Positions 24,056-33,484 of a DNA stretch of 64,000 bases are shown piece by piece (positions within the stretch are counted from its first letter, which is position 1; every line of letters starts with the position of its first letter). The position numbers were made by a program, and so were the translations under genes. The notes under the pieces were generated by a model, which was not told the origin of the DNA, did not search any database, and worked only from the letters and a program-made list of their open reading frames with translations. The stretch is from Riptortus pedestris (lineage: Eukaryota > Arthropoda > Insecta > Hemiptera > Alydidae), in the NCBI GenBank assembly GCA_019009955.1, contig CM032228.1:134119501-134183500 (forward strand), in the 5' to 3' direction.

Positions 24056-24688
24056 TGTTACGTTTTTATTACCAAAACAAGTAATAAACGTTTTTAATAA
24101 GAGTTCTTTTGGATTGCAAAATTAAATACTCCCAAGTTTCACAGTTTTTATCACTGCACAATTTATTTAACAATGCACAGTACACTTGGTAATTATTCTT
24201 AATTACTACTTACAGTATACACTGATAGCGTCACTGTTCTTCAGATTACACAGTCCAACAATTCACTCACAGTCACTGAAATTCACAGCAAGACGGCACT
24301 GCACTGTCCTTGACTTCGCGGCACTTCACTGTCCTTTACTTCGCGGCACTGCACTGTCTTAAACACGGCACTAAACTGTTACTTACAGTCACGGCACAAC
24401 ACTGTTCTTCTTATAGAAACACTTTACCGCACTACACTAAGTCGCACTGTAGCACTGATGTGAGCATCAAGACAGGTGAGAATAAAACTGACTAGCTCGC
24501 GGCTGGCCCTTCTTTATATAGCTTGTCGGCATACACCAAAGGGGAATTGTCTGGACCCCTCGACGTCTGGCTGGAAGGTACTGGTAGGACCTAGGACATT
24601 CTGTCGGCTTCTTTGATCTATATCGCACTTCCTAAATACGCGACTCTCTCTCTCTGAATGATTATTCATGTATTTAATTTTCGCAACA
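24056..24688 (-). repeat. 5' LTR of the Gypsy element (633 bp)
   Basis: Same ends as the 3' LTR. It holds a short tandem repeat of the CACTGTCCTTTACTTCGCGG type (about 24300-24360) and the 78-bp segment absent from the other LTR. The promoter and poly(A) signals of the element should lie here; I see no unambiguous TATA box other than TATATAG near 24515. Confidence 0.95.
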
Positions 24689-24692
24689 ATAT

Positions 24693-25403
24693 TTAGTTCT
24701 AACATTTAGAAATGTTCTAGACTAAAAGACTATATATCCTGATTTCAACAAACTGAAAACTGTCTACTCCAGCAGAGACCAGAACCTGAAGGTCCTCCCA
24801 TGTTGACTCCTTAAACAGTAAAGGGCAGTTCTTCTTGTTCTAGATGCTAAATCCTGGTGTCTCATAAAACGAATCATTTTCCCATGCCAGAGCGAGAGAT
24901 ACTAATGAGCAAATTAGTATCTGCTGCTTAATTGTTCCCACTTTATACTTCAGTTCTGTGTTTCGTTTGGCATCATGATCTAAAGCCTACTAAGCCTGGT
25001 AATTACAGCCATTGGATTATTTCGAAAGCTACTCTTTTCATACTATACCTACTGAAGGAGGATGTTTTACAAAACATCCTCCTTCAGTAGGTATAGTTCT
25101 CCAGGTAACGTTTTTCCAGACCTATCTTTTCCCCGCTACCCATATATCTTAACCTACAAGTAAATTTGAGATGAAATCCCTGTGCCTTGAGATACGTCCT
25201 AGAAACTTCATCCTCCTTTTTTCTTTGGTCTTGATAATACTGTTGTTTTGATCGACGTAATGTTCCGTTTTATTTCCTACCTTAGTTTTATGACAAATGC
25301 ATAATATATTTAAAAGGCATCATCCTTTCATTGTCTCTCATAAAATACGTAGCTCATCGTTTCAGAACGTAGCTCATCAGAACGTTTCGGCAACTTCATC
25401 AGC
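24693..25403. other. Unassigned DNA with a perfect hairpin
   Basis: No gene recognised. It contains the 56-bp hairpin at 25042-25097 (separate entry) and a short duplicated GAACGTAGCTCATC phrase near 25360-25385. Confidence 0.5.
25042..25097. repeat. Perfect 27-bp-arm hairpin
   Basis: ACTATACCTACTGAAGGAGG and the rest of the left arm (25042-25068) are exactly inverted at 25071-25097, with a 2-base centre. It may be a small fold-back insertion or the root of a very short MITE. It has no visible target duplication. Confidence 0.95.
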
Positions 25404-25409
25404 ACTGAG

Positions 25410-26233
25410 AGTAGTATAAAAAGGGGGTTACGAGCACTCTTTTCAAAATACCCCAAATCACCCAAAAAATGCTCACGAAAAAAATCCTCAATTTTTTACA
25501 AATATGTATTTAAATGCATATAAAACATCGATTTTTTGTAAAATATATATGGGGAAAATCTATAAAATCATTGATTTTTTACAAAATAATCTAGAAAATT
25601 ACTACTGGAAAAGGCACTTTTGGCATGAGCATCATGAATGTATTTTTCGAACCCCCTAAAATTTATCAAATGATATTTTTTTTTTATTACCAGTACCCAT
25701 TACATGCGCTATGATAACTTTAATAAATTAATAATATATGTTATATATATTTTTTATTATTATTTTTAATCATCACTATCACTTTCATTTTTCTTCGATT
25801 TAATCTTATTCTTTTTTATATCATCTTTACATTCTTGAAAATCGATAATATGAATCTGTTTTCCATCCCCTATTCCTTTTAAACCAATATAAACAAATAT
25901 TAATTTTTTGGAATTTAATTGACAAATATCTTTTTTATTTAATCTTTCATTAAATCTATGTGGTAGAAAAACTTGAATTTTATCTTCTCCATTTTATAAT
26001 ATAACAACTATTCTTTTTCCAAATTTAGTATTAACTTCTTTAAATTCTTTAATCGGATATAAATAATCATATTTTAACTCTGTTAGTTTTAATATTGGAA
26101 TATTTTGACATTGACCAACTTGTTTGATCTTTTTCAAAGCTTCCATTTATTAGAGATAAAAATGTATCAAATGAAATTTAATAATTTTATAACAAGTTTG
26201 AGCGAATCGTTTGAGATTCGCTACCGTATCAAA
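25410..26233 (+). repeat. Left terminal inverted repeat of the Polinton-like element
   Basis: 824 bp, matching the right arm in inverse with scattered substitutions and small indels. Its inner edge is the palindromic AGCGAATCGTTTGAGATTCG motif (26201-26222), and homology ends after ACCGTATCAAA (26233). Confidence 0.88.
25766..26146 (-). pseudogene. Small TIR-encoded protein, left copy (126 codons, one internal stop)
   Basis: Starting at MEALKKIKQVGQCQ (26146), the frame runs 126 codons and ends in an acidic/basic tail (KSKKNESDSDD). Codon 51 is TAA. The second half includes FNERLNKKDICQLNSKK and YIGLKGIGDGKQIHIIDF. The order (K-rich start, YPIKEF, TKFGKRIVV, FLP-RF, LNKKDI) recalls a set of small arthropod proteins of unknown function and perhaps an OB-fold, but I cannot name the family with confidence. 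The gene faces outward, away from the polymerase remnant. The copy in the right arm shares the same stop. Confidence 0.6.
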
Positions 26234-26250
26234 TGAAATTTATTAATAAT

Positions 26251-26490
26251 TTAATAAACATTTTTGTAATGACCTAATGCTCTAGTATTAATTCCATCTT
26301 CTAAGATGAATCCTTTATTATCATCTGGTGATAAAGCTTTCTTATTTACTTGAATAGAATATATCTCATGTTTGTAACTCCTAATTGATTCATACTTCTA
26401 TAATGAACACTTTTATTGAATAAACAATCTTTATAATCTTCGAATGTTATTTTATTTTTTACAACACATTTCTTAATACCTTTTGATTTC
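26251..26490 (-). pseudogene. C-terminal remnant of protein-primed DNA polymerase B (Polinton type)
   Basis: About 80 codons read on the minus strand. The first frame has SKGIKKCVVKNKITFEDYKD, then after a 1-base loss near 26370-26380 the next frame gives YKHEIYSIQVNKKALSPDDN, ILEDGINTRALGHY and a stop at 26251-26253. The pattern (K-G-[IV]-K-K..V, TFEDYK.CLF, HE[IV]Y...VNK.ALS..DDK, DGI.T.A.GH) is the ending I associate with the family B polymerases of Polintons and related viruses. The palm and exonuclease domains are missing. No joined sequence is given here. Confidence 0.65.
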
Positions 26491-27316
26491 TTTGATACGG
26501 TAGCGAATCGCAAATGATTCGCTCAAACTTGTTATAAAATTATTAAATTTCATTTGATACATTTTTATCTCTAATAAATGGAAGCTTTGAAAAAGATCAA
26601 ACAAGTTGGTCAATGTCAAAATATTCCAATATTAAAACTAACAGAGTTAAAATTTGATTATTTATATCCGATTAAAGAATTTAAAGAAGTTAATACTAAA
26701 TTTGGAAAAAGAATAGTTGTTATATTATAAAATGGAGAAGATAAAATTCAAGTTTTTCTACCAGATAGATTTAATGAAAGATTAAATAAAAAAGATATTT
26801 GTCAATTAAATTCCAAAAAATTAACATTTGTTTATATTGGTTTAAAAGGAATAGGGGATGGAAAACAGATTCATATTATCGATTTTCAAGAATGTAAAGA
26901 TGATATAAAAAAAAAATAAGATTAAATCGAAGAAAAATGAAAGTGATAGTGATGATTAAAAATAATAATAAAAAATATATATAACATATATTATTAATTT
27001 ATTAAAGTTATCATAGCGCATGTAATGGGTAATGGTAATAAAAAATAAATGTCATTTGATAAATTTTAGGGGGTTCGAAAAATACATCCATGATGCTCAT
27101 GCCAAAAGTGCCTTTTCAAGTAGTAATTTTTCTAGATTATTTCGTAAAAAATCAATGATTTTATAGATTTTCCCTATATATATTTTACAAAAAATCGATG
27201 TTTTATTTGTATTTAAATACATATTTGTAAAAAATTGAGAATTTTTTTCGTGAGCATTTTTTGGGTGATTTGGGGTATTTTGAAAAGTGTGCTCGTAGCC
27301 TCCTTTTTATACTACT
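26491..27316 (-). repeat. Right terminal inverted repeat of the Polinton-like element
   Basis: 826 bp, inverse of the left arm. It contains the matching hairpin AGCGAATCGCAAATGATTCG at 26502-26523. The terminus ...TTTTTATACTACT is followed by ACTGAT, the near-match to the left hexamer. Confidence 0.88.
26578..26919 (+). pseudogene. Small TIR-encoded protein, right copy
   Basis: Same frame as at 25766-26146 in inverted position, with the same TAA at codon 51. An extra A in an A-run near 26907-26916 shifts the frame, so the frame stops at 26917-26919 and loses the tail KSKKNESDSDD. The two copies therefore differ in a mutation acquired after the arms were last identical, whereas the shared stop is older or was spread by gene conversion. 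Confidence 0.6.
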
Positions 27317-27605
27317 ACTGATTGAAGTAGAATAAACTGGTATCTGATTTTTGGGAATATCTTGGAAAATAGAAATGATAATTAATAAAGGAACATAATA
27401 ATTGAAGAAGTGGAATTGACATAATAATTAATAAAAAGCTGCAAGCGATAATTACATATGAAATTAATCAATAAATATTAAATATGTATATAACATGAAC
27501 ATCTTCAGAGGGTTATAATGTGTTATATTTATACCCTCAAACTTTAATGCGCATGCTAGTGGTTTAAGTACTAATAATAAACTATTTAGTTTTAAATATA
27601 TATAG

Positions 27606-27829
27606 AGGCTGGTTGGCCGTGTGAGTTAAGGAGTTGGTCTTAATCTCGCGTGGTAGACCTAGATTGGTGGGTTCGATTCCCGCCCTGGGCAGTAGAAATT
27701 TATTTAGTGATGGACTCTTTAAATAAACTCCTTGGGCTCACCCTGGCTAGAAAAGGGTAGTGACCTGTAGATAACCCGTCCCGATTAGCCATAGTAGCAT
27801 AAAGTGGACGTAAATCAAACCAAACAAAG

Positions 27830-27834
<5 letters not shown>
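27606..27834 (+). mobile_element. tRNA-derived SINE copy 5 (best-preserved head)
   Basis: Reference copy. The head GAGGCTGGTTGGCCGTGTGA with GTTAAGGAGTTGGTCTTAAT resembles a class II tRNA (Leu or Ser type) A-box region. GGGTTCGATTCCCGCC is a perfect B box. The tRNA-unrelated body holds ATTTATTTAGTGATGGACTC, CACCCTGGCTAGAAAAGGGT and CCCGTCCCGATTAGCC. The tail AAAGTGGACGTAAATCAAAC runs into a CAAA/TA tract. At least 13 full or partial copies lie in this window. Pol III would transcribe it; a LINE must supply the reverse transcriptase. Confidence 0.92.

Positions 27835-27835
<1 letters not shown>

Positions 27836-27897
<62 letters not shown>
27836..27897. repeat. TA microsatellite at the SINE tail
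   Basis: Pure TA run of about 60 bp directly after the SINE tail. Confidence 0.9.
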
Positions 27898-27902
<5 letters not shown>

Positions 27903-28636
27903 TTATATAGATACGCCAACCCCTTTGAGGAGTGTATCCATTTTGACAGGGGATGTTTGTAGATATAGTAATGAGAAAGAGGGAGTCAGAGGAAATGCGA
28001 AGTGACAGAGCGAGGTGCGAGATGGAGCTGTGGCGCAGACAGGGCTTGTTCCAAGCCAGCGGGCAAAGTGGACCCTCAGGCTCCAAGCTTATTCCATCTC
28101 CCCCTCTGCCTCCCTCCTAGCACCCAGCAAATTTTCAGACAGACGTCTTGTCAAAACCTTATTCCTTTAGATTAATCTTCAATTTATGGGGGGTGGGGTG
28201 TATTTAATTAATCAGACCCCCCAGAAGTCCGAGCATGCCGAATTAAGAGCAAACGTTTTGATAATGGAGTTGAAAAATTTATAGGGGAGAGTAGGGTAAA
28301 ACCGGGTAGTCGGCAGCAATCTGGGTACCTCCTCTTAGCTGATGTGTGTACTGCAGTCGGGCTGATAACGGTGGAACTACAATCCACCTTTGAAGAAGAA
28401 GCAGCGGCCATTACGCCAAATCGTTAGTCGTGTTTGTTTTGTATCAGTGACAATAATACAATTTTCGTGGAACCTGCTTATGAATTTGCTGGAAAAGGTT
28501 TTTGATTGTACAACGCTCCTATTCCAATTGTATCGTAGAGGTATGTAGTTCAGTTAGTACTAGTTTTAATTGCCTTTATTTCAGCACTAAGTAATTATCT
28601 TTAGCGTTTGGTATGATCGAATGACGCAGGATTTTA

Positions 28637-28756
28637 TTAGCAGATTTCCCTTAAGGGAAATCAGCTATTGAGGTCGTACTCATGACGCAATTTTCGAAAA
28701 ATTTCTTCAAATGTCCATTGATCCTACCCAGGAGATGACGAAAATGAGGTCCGTTC

Positions 28757-28807
<51 letters not shown>

Positions 28808-29160
28808 TTTGTTAATGGCTGAAATCGGACCAGCGGGAGGGGGGTTTTAGAGGGGGGATTTTCGAAAATTCGAAATATCTCCGTTACCATACGTCAGATC
28901 AAAAAATTGTATAGAACCTATCTTATTACAAATTAAATTTACTATAAATATTGTTCTATACATTTATTCTCTATCTTGAATATTAACCAAGATATTTGCA
29001 TTTTTATTAAATTTGGGCCGACAAAGGATGACTGTTTCCCGCCAAAAGCTAGTTCGGCTCTTTGCCGCAACTGTTCGGCTGTCGTATGGATTTCTGTATT
29101 GTATAACATCACGTGGGAAATCTGCTTAGTTTACGCAACCCCTGCGTGACGAACTTTTTT
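28637..29160 (-). mobile_element. Helentron-like repeat, short form, complete copy C
   Basis: Runs from TTAGCAGATTTCCCTTAAGG (family 3' end, inverted) to CCCCTGCGTGACGAACTTTT (5' end). A TA tract of about 45 bp sits in the middle (28763-28805). The usual GCGGTCGCAATTTTTG segment after the TA tract is deleted. The 5' portion includes the CGCCAAAAGCTAGTTCGGC and AACTGTTCGGCT blocks. Confidence 0.82.
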
Positions 29161-29319
29161 AACCTTTACGTGCGGGGTAAAATGGGGTATCAGCTAAGGG
29201 GTATCACGATTCTCGAAACATGAAAAGTACAATTTTACCTAATTTGGTTTAATTATTCCACAGTAAAAGGATGTATAATGACAATCAATATGATAAATAT
29301 TGCAATTATGAATTTACTT

Positions 29320-29443
29320 TTAGCATATTTCCCACGAGGGAAATCAGCTATTGAGGTTGTACTCATGACGGAATTTTCAAATTTTTTCTTCAAATGTCCA
29401 TCGATCCTACCTAGGAGATGACGAAAATGAGGTCCGTTCAAAA

Positions 29444-29501
<58 letters not shown>

Positions 29502-29938
29502 CTGTTGCCGCTCTAGCGGTCGCAATTTTTGTTTGATCGTTACCAAACTCGATATTTAGTCGTTTTATGTAAAAAGAAAGATCAAGTTCGTTAACGGTTG
29601 AAATCGGACCATTGAGAGGGGGGGTTTAAAGGGGAGGATTTTCGAAAATTCGAAATATTTCCGTTACTATACGTCGGATCGAAAAATTGTATAGAATCAA
29701 TCTTAATGCAAATTAAATTTACCATAAATATTGTTATATACATTTATTCTCTATCTTGAATATTAACCGAGATATTAGCATTTTATTAAATCTGGGCGGA
29801 TAACGGATGAGTGACTTTCCCGCCAAAAGCTAGGTCGGCCGTTTCCTTAACTGTTCGGCTCTCGTGAAATTTCTCTATTGTAACACTTCACGGGGGAAAT
29901 CTGCTTAGTTTACGCAGCCCCTGCGTGACGGACTTTTT
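29320..29938 (-). mobile_element. Helentron-like repeat, short form, complete copy D
   Basis: Same direction as copy C and 159 bp downstream of it. The 3' palindrome is damaged (TTTCCCACGAGGGAAATC), but the rest is well kept: the TA tract of about 50 bp (29445-29495), CTCTAGCGGTCGCAATTTTT, ACCAAACTCGATATTTAGTC, the G-run, and the 5' end GCAGCCCCTGCGTGACGGAC. It is the best copy for a consensus of the minus-strand form. Confidence 0.85.
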
Positions 29939-30119
29939 GATATATATATTTGTTTTGAAATAGCCAAATAGATTGTAATTTTTTTATTTTATTTTTAATT
30001 GTTCCCAATGGTCCTGCAGCGTCTTCTGAACCCAAATCACTCCCTTTACCCTGCTGTTATAAGACCTTAACTCCTAACGCTGAACTTGTTCCCTTTTCAA
30101 AGTTTCATTGTTTCACCCT

Positions 30120-30245
30120 CAGCATTAATGCCTCCCACAAACACTGCCAAAAAGATGCCGACATAGGAGGACAAGAGGCAAGGAAAAACTGTTATTTTGA
30201 CGGGCTCCCCAAACAAACTTTATCTACAGGCAGCGTTAGAATAAA
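30120..30245 (+). pseudogene. C-terminal scrap of a pogo/Tigger-like transposase
   Basis: The readable segment KEDKRQGKTVILTGSP-like (with a stop a few codons upstream) sits just inside the right inverted end. Ser/Thr-Pro endings of this sort follow the DDE domain in Tigger-like proteins. It is short and interrupted, so the assignment leans on the flanking inverted ends. Confidence 0.4.
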
Positions 30246-30607
30246 ACTTTTACTTATTTGTAATAAAAATTGTGGTTTCTGGAAGCCTTCAAACCTCAGC
30301 TATCCGGTTTTACCTCACTTTCCCCCTATGCTAGTACGGGATTGATAATTGAGTTATAGGCCCTTAGCACCAAGGTTCGTGAGATTTTCCTTGATCTTAG
30401 AACTCGAGGAACCGAAAATAAAGCGGTATTCTATTGTCGACTTCTGTGAAATTGTGTACTTTTGCGTAGGATAGCTCTCCTGCACTCAAGCTTTTTTCCA
30501 GGTTACGGCTCATTACCTTATATCACGTCCTTGTCTGGTCGCCTATTGTCCATTTTGTTCTTTGTTGTATTTATATCAATGCACGACATGAGATAATACG
30601 TACTATT

Positions 30608-30898
30608 ATCTAAGTTACCAGGTAATGCCCGGGAAATCATTGTTGACTGAATAATGATGTTATTTTTAAAGGAAGGCTTCCTGAATAACATTTTGAACAA
30701 CCATATTGAGTTCAAGCACATATTGCTTTTGTCGTAATGGCATTATCAATTAACGTTTAATAGTTATAGTTAGTAAGTAGTCATTTCAATAACGTCAACA
30801 TATCTTAGGAAATAAGATAATATATACCAGAATTAAAGAGATGGATTCACCACAACTTCCACTGACACACTTTGTGCAAATTCAGCACGAATTTTTTT
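30608..30898 (+). mobile_element. CCCGG-headed dispersed repeat, 5' part
   Basis: Begins TTACCAGGTAATGCCCGGGA, then ATCATTGTTGACTGAATAAT and GGAAGGCTTCC, closely matching the first 290 bp of the copy at 53565. It stops where the internal repeats would begin. The class is not certain. Similar heads with a CGGTTCAGCCGTTT...CAAACAAAC tail occur widely in arthropod genomes. Confidence 0.65.
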
Positions 30899-30899
30899 A

Positions 30900-31362
30900 A
30901 ATAATATACCATATTCGCATATAAAGTCCTTTGGACACTCTAATCATTTATTATTTATGTTATGCTTCATAATAAATGATATTGTGGGTAATATCGCCTC
31001 TTCATCTAGATCATCAAAATATATAAATAATCCCTCTTATCTCTTAGTAATTACCTCATTGAACAAGATTTGAGACCCAAGCTGGAATTTTTACTATCCT
31101 TAATATTACAACAACTAGTGATGAAGACTCCTTTAATGTTAGAACACTGCAATTGCGGAACATTATTTTATCAAAAAACTGTTTATATATAAAATGTTTA
31201 AAATGGTGGTATTTAAAAATTTACATTCTGCATCTTCTTTAAATTCTCACTCATATTGCTCAGACTTCAGTCGTTTACGCACGACATTCCCTAGTATCTG
31301 AAAAGTTTAAAAATGTTATTTAATAACGGTCAAATAATAATTGTGGGCACAAGAGCATGACC

Positions 31363-31408
<46 letters not shown>

Positions 31409-33484
31409 GAGGGGGAGGGGTACTATTGTGGATCGTTGGACATCTTTTTTCTAAAATCACGTTAAAATTAATAACCTCAATTGCTGGTTTCCCAAAATAC
31501 GTCCTAATTTACGAATCTATATCTTACATGGGGTAGGAAATAAATGTGTATAAAACATGTAAAGAAATATTTTCCAATTTGGAATAAAAATTTCAAAAGT
31601 TTGCCGAATCTTTAAGAGTTTTATTATTTATATGACTAATTTTTAATTGTTCTCTTTTAAAAACCTTTCTACAATTTATTTTGCAACCGCATATTTTAAT
31701 TAAAACACCTAAAACGTTGGAACAGGAAAGCAAGGCCGGAGGAGTTTAGGTTTGGAGAAGGTATATCAGAGCGGAAGCCATGAGAGATGGGAGGGTTCGC
31801 TGGCTGAAACATGAATTAAAAGGCACAAATTAATTCTGGAGGTTTAGGTCGGGGGTGGGGGAAGGAGAGAAGGGGTGTATAACATTAATCTGACTGAGGC
31901 GAGGCTGGGGGTGACAATACGGCCTCATGCAAATCTCCTCTCATCTTTATTGTTCCTATAATAACTGTGATAGGCGGTTCCTACTCCACAACTCTCAGGT
32001 CTCCTATTCTACCTCCGCTATCTCCCCTACCATCTACCTATCCTATGGCACCCCCGCATGCAAATACACTCTCCTGTTTATTGTTCCTATAATAACTGTG
32101 ATAGGTCACTCTATCACAGCCAGTTAGGACCTATCTCATCCACCATTCTATCCCCTATATCGACCAATCCTACCATACAATACTGGTTTAACCATTGCCA
32201 AATACATCTCTCCCTCTTCCTTAATAATGAATTGATTAGAGGCTAGATGATTTTCTCCTAAAACCACACTTTATTCGAAGAAAAAATCAGACCTTGTCAT
32301 CCTGCATTTGCAACTTTTACCCTACGGTATTATATGGTCTAACGGGTTCCAACTTCAAGTGTATATGTAAACTTCAAGCTGTAAACCTCATGACTGAATG
32401 TGAAGACCATTGACAAATCGAAACCGAACAATTGGGGTTGGATTAGGTAACATTTCCAATTCGCATTTTAATTTAACTTCCATAATCATGATGTGACATT
32501 TCGACTTCTATTCACTCACTAAAAGATCATTGTTCATTGGATGCTTCGGGACTATTGGCCAAACCTGTGCCTACCGAGACAGTCGCCTAGCACCGCTCAA
32601 GCAGTGGGTGAAATTGAAGTTCTTATACACCACCAAGATTTTGACAGCTGCAATGGGGTAGAGCTGCTCTTCAGCCCAGTGGCCATAGAAGACGATCATA
32701 GAGAAATGAGTATTATTTACGCGATTTCCTTCAGGCTACCCAAACTTTGGTGCCATCAGATACCTAAAGTATTATGCCACAATGAATACATGCAAATACC
32801 TGCACTATAAAGGTACAATTTCAAGTGCTAAGCATATTTCTACTTTTCCCATGCTATGGATTGTCATTCCTTTCCTCAATCTAAACCAATTTTATACGAT
32901 AATATGTTCTTCTTAACTTAAGAAACCCTCATGCAGTCACAGTCATAAATGCAAGAAATAAATTTATTTATTTTATTCAATCAATCGCCTCTCTTTTCAA
33001 TAGTATTTTTTTCTATATAGCACACCACTCATTGTACTTTTTTTTTTACTTTACCATTAGTAACCTTAAGGACTATATCTAACCTAATATAAAAACAATA
33101 TATTCCATACACACCATATATATATATATTGAGTCTGTTTTGATAAATTTGAGTTATGTTTTGCTTATTCAAGGCGGTTTTACTAGTTGTTCCAATAAGC
33201 TTAAATATACGAATTTCATGAACATGAAAAGGGAAGGAATAGATCTCTCATAAACATGCAACGATTTTCCGTAACCTTTGCAAGTTGCTATACAATAACA
33301 AAGGCATCTAAGGGAAGAAGACTGGAAGTTGGCACAGCTGTAGAGCTATCTCTCTACGCGTTTAGTCTCACTCATTAGCCAGGAATACTCGTAGTACCCA
33401 AACTACAACATTAATTTTACTTCTGTTTTAACTTTCTGTCTTATGGACTCAACAACAAACCAAACAAACAATAAAAAGGAAAAT
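30900..33484. other. Unassigned DNA with a TA tract and one tandem duplication
   Basis: Contains a TA run at about 31367-31405, followed by a G-rich phrase (GAGGGGGAGGGG), which hints at a lost Helentron-like copy. A less AT-rich patch lies at 31700-32200 and holds the duplication listed separately. No gene recognised; the 89-codon frame at 32541-32810 has no motif I know. Confidence 0.5.
31925..32185 (+). repeat. Two-copy tandem duplication, period about 131 bp
   Basis: TGCAAAT...TTTATTGTTCCTATAATAAC TGTGATAGG occurs at 31928 and again at 32059. The intervening CCTATTCTACC/CATTCTATCC stretches also correspond. Divergence between the units indicates an old duplication. Confidence 0.75.

Larger units (their letters stand above)
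19458..24688 (-). mobile_element. Ty3/Gypsy LTR retrotransposon, non-autonomous copy with both LTRs
   Basis: Two direct LTRs (TG...CA on the coding strand) flank an internal region with a tRNA primer site, gag, RT, RNase H and integrase pieces, in the Ty3/Gypsy order (integrase after RNase H). The flanking 4-bp duplication is ATAT on both sides (19454-19457 and 24689-24692), so the insertion ends are intact. There is no env-like frame: the pol stop lies in the polypurine tract. Gag and pol hold several frameshifts and stops. Two internal deletions remove nucleocapsid plus protease (around 22680-22750) and the integrase catalytic core (around 20400-20440). The copy cannot be autonomous, but its ends and LTRs look young. 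Confidence 0.95.
25410..27316. mobile_element. Internally deleted Polinton/Maverick-like element
   Basis: Two inverted arms of about 825 bp (25410-26233 and 26491-27316) enclose 257 bp. Both termini read AGTAGTATAAAAAGG inward, i.e. they begin with AG as Polintons do. The flanking hexamers are ACTGAG (25404-25409) and ACTGAT (27317-27322), a 6-bp duplication with one mismatch, again as in Polintons. The centre codes for the C-terminus of a protein-primed DNA polymerase B. Integrase, ATPase, protease and capsid genes are absent, so the element looks like a deletion derivative moved or replicated in trans. Each arm carries the same small frame. Confidence 0.72.
28284..30326 (+). mobile_element. 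pogo/Tigger-like DNA transposon remnant with two nested repeats
   Basis: GGGGAGAGTAGGGTAAAACC at 28284 and the inverse of GGGGGAAAGTGAGGTAAAAC at 30326 form matching inverted ends. Each is flanked by TA (28282-28283 and 30327-30328), the Tc1/mariner-superfamily target. Near the right end a frame includes GKTVILTGSPNK, a phrase common at the C-terminus of arthropod Tigger-like transposases. The DDE core is absent. Two Helentron-like copies (28637-29160 and 29320-29938) lie inside, leaving under 1 kb of original element. Confidence 0.6.

Noticed and set aside
19458..24688. An env-bearing endogenous retrovirus (errantivirus)
   Set aside because: The pol stop lies in the polypurine tract directly before the 3' LTR. 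There is no space for an env gene.
25766..26919. Stop-codon reassignment or readthrough, because both TIR frames share TAA at codon 51
   Set aside because: The simplest reading is a single nonsense mutation copied to both arms. Other frames in the window treat TAA as a stop (for example the SINE and LINE relics give no support for reassignment).
27606..27690. A genuine tRNA gene
   Set aside because: The tRNA-like head does not close into a full cloverleaf and is always followed by the same unrelated body in all copies, so it is a SINE.
27700..28086. 128-codon minus-strand frame with a long Ile-Tyr run
   Set aside because: The run is the TA microsatellite read in frame, and the rest is SINE body. 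The same applies to the Ile-Tyr frames at 28651-28890 and 29253-29546.
28637..29938. CRISPR-like array or satellite, because of regularly recurring TTTCCCTTAAGGGAAATC
   Set aside because: The palindrome marks the ends of dispersed elements with distinct boundaries and long unique bodies. The DNA is eukaryotic.
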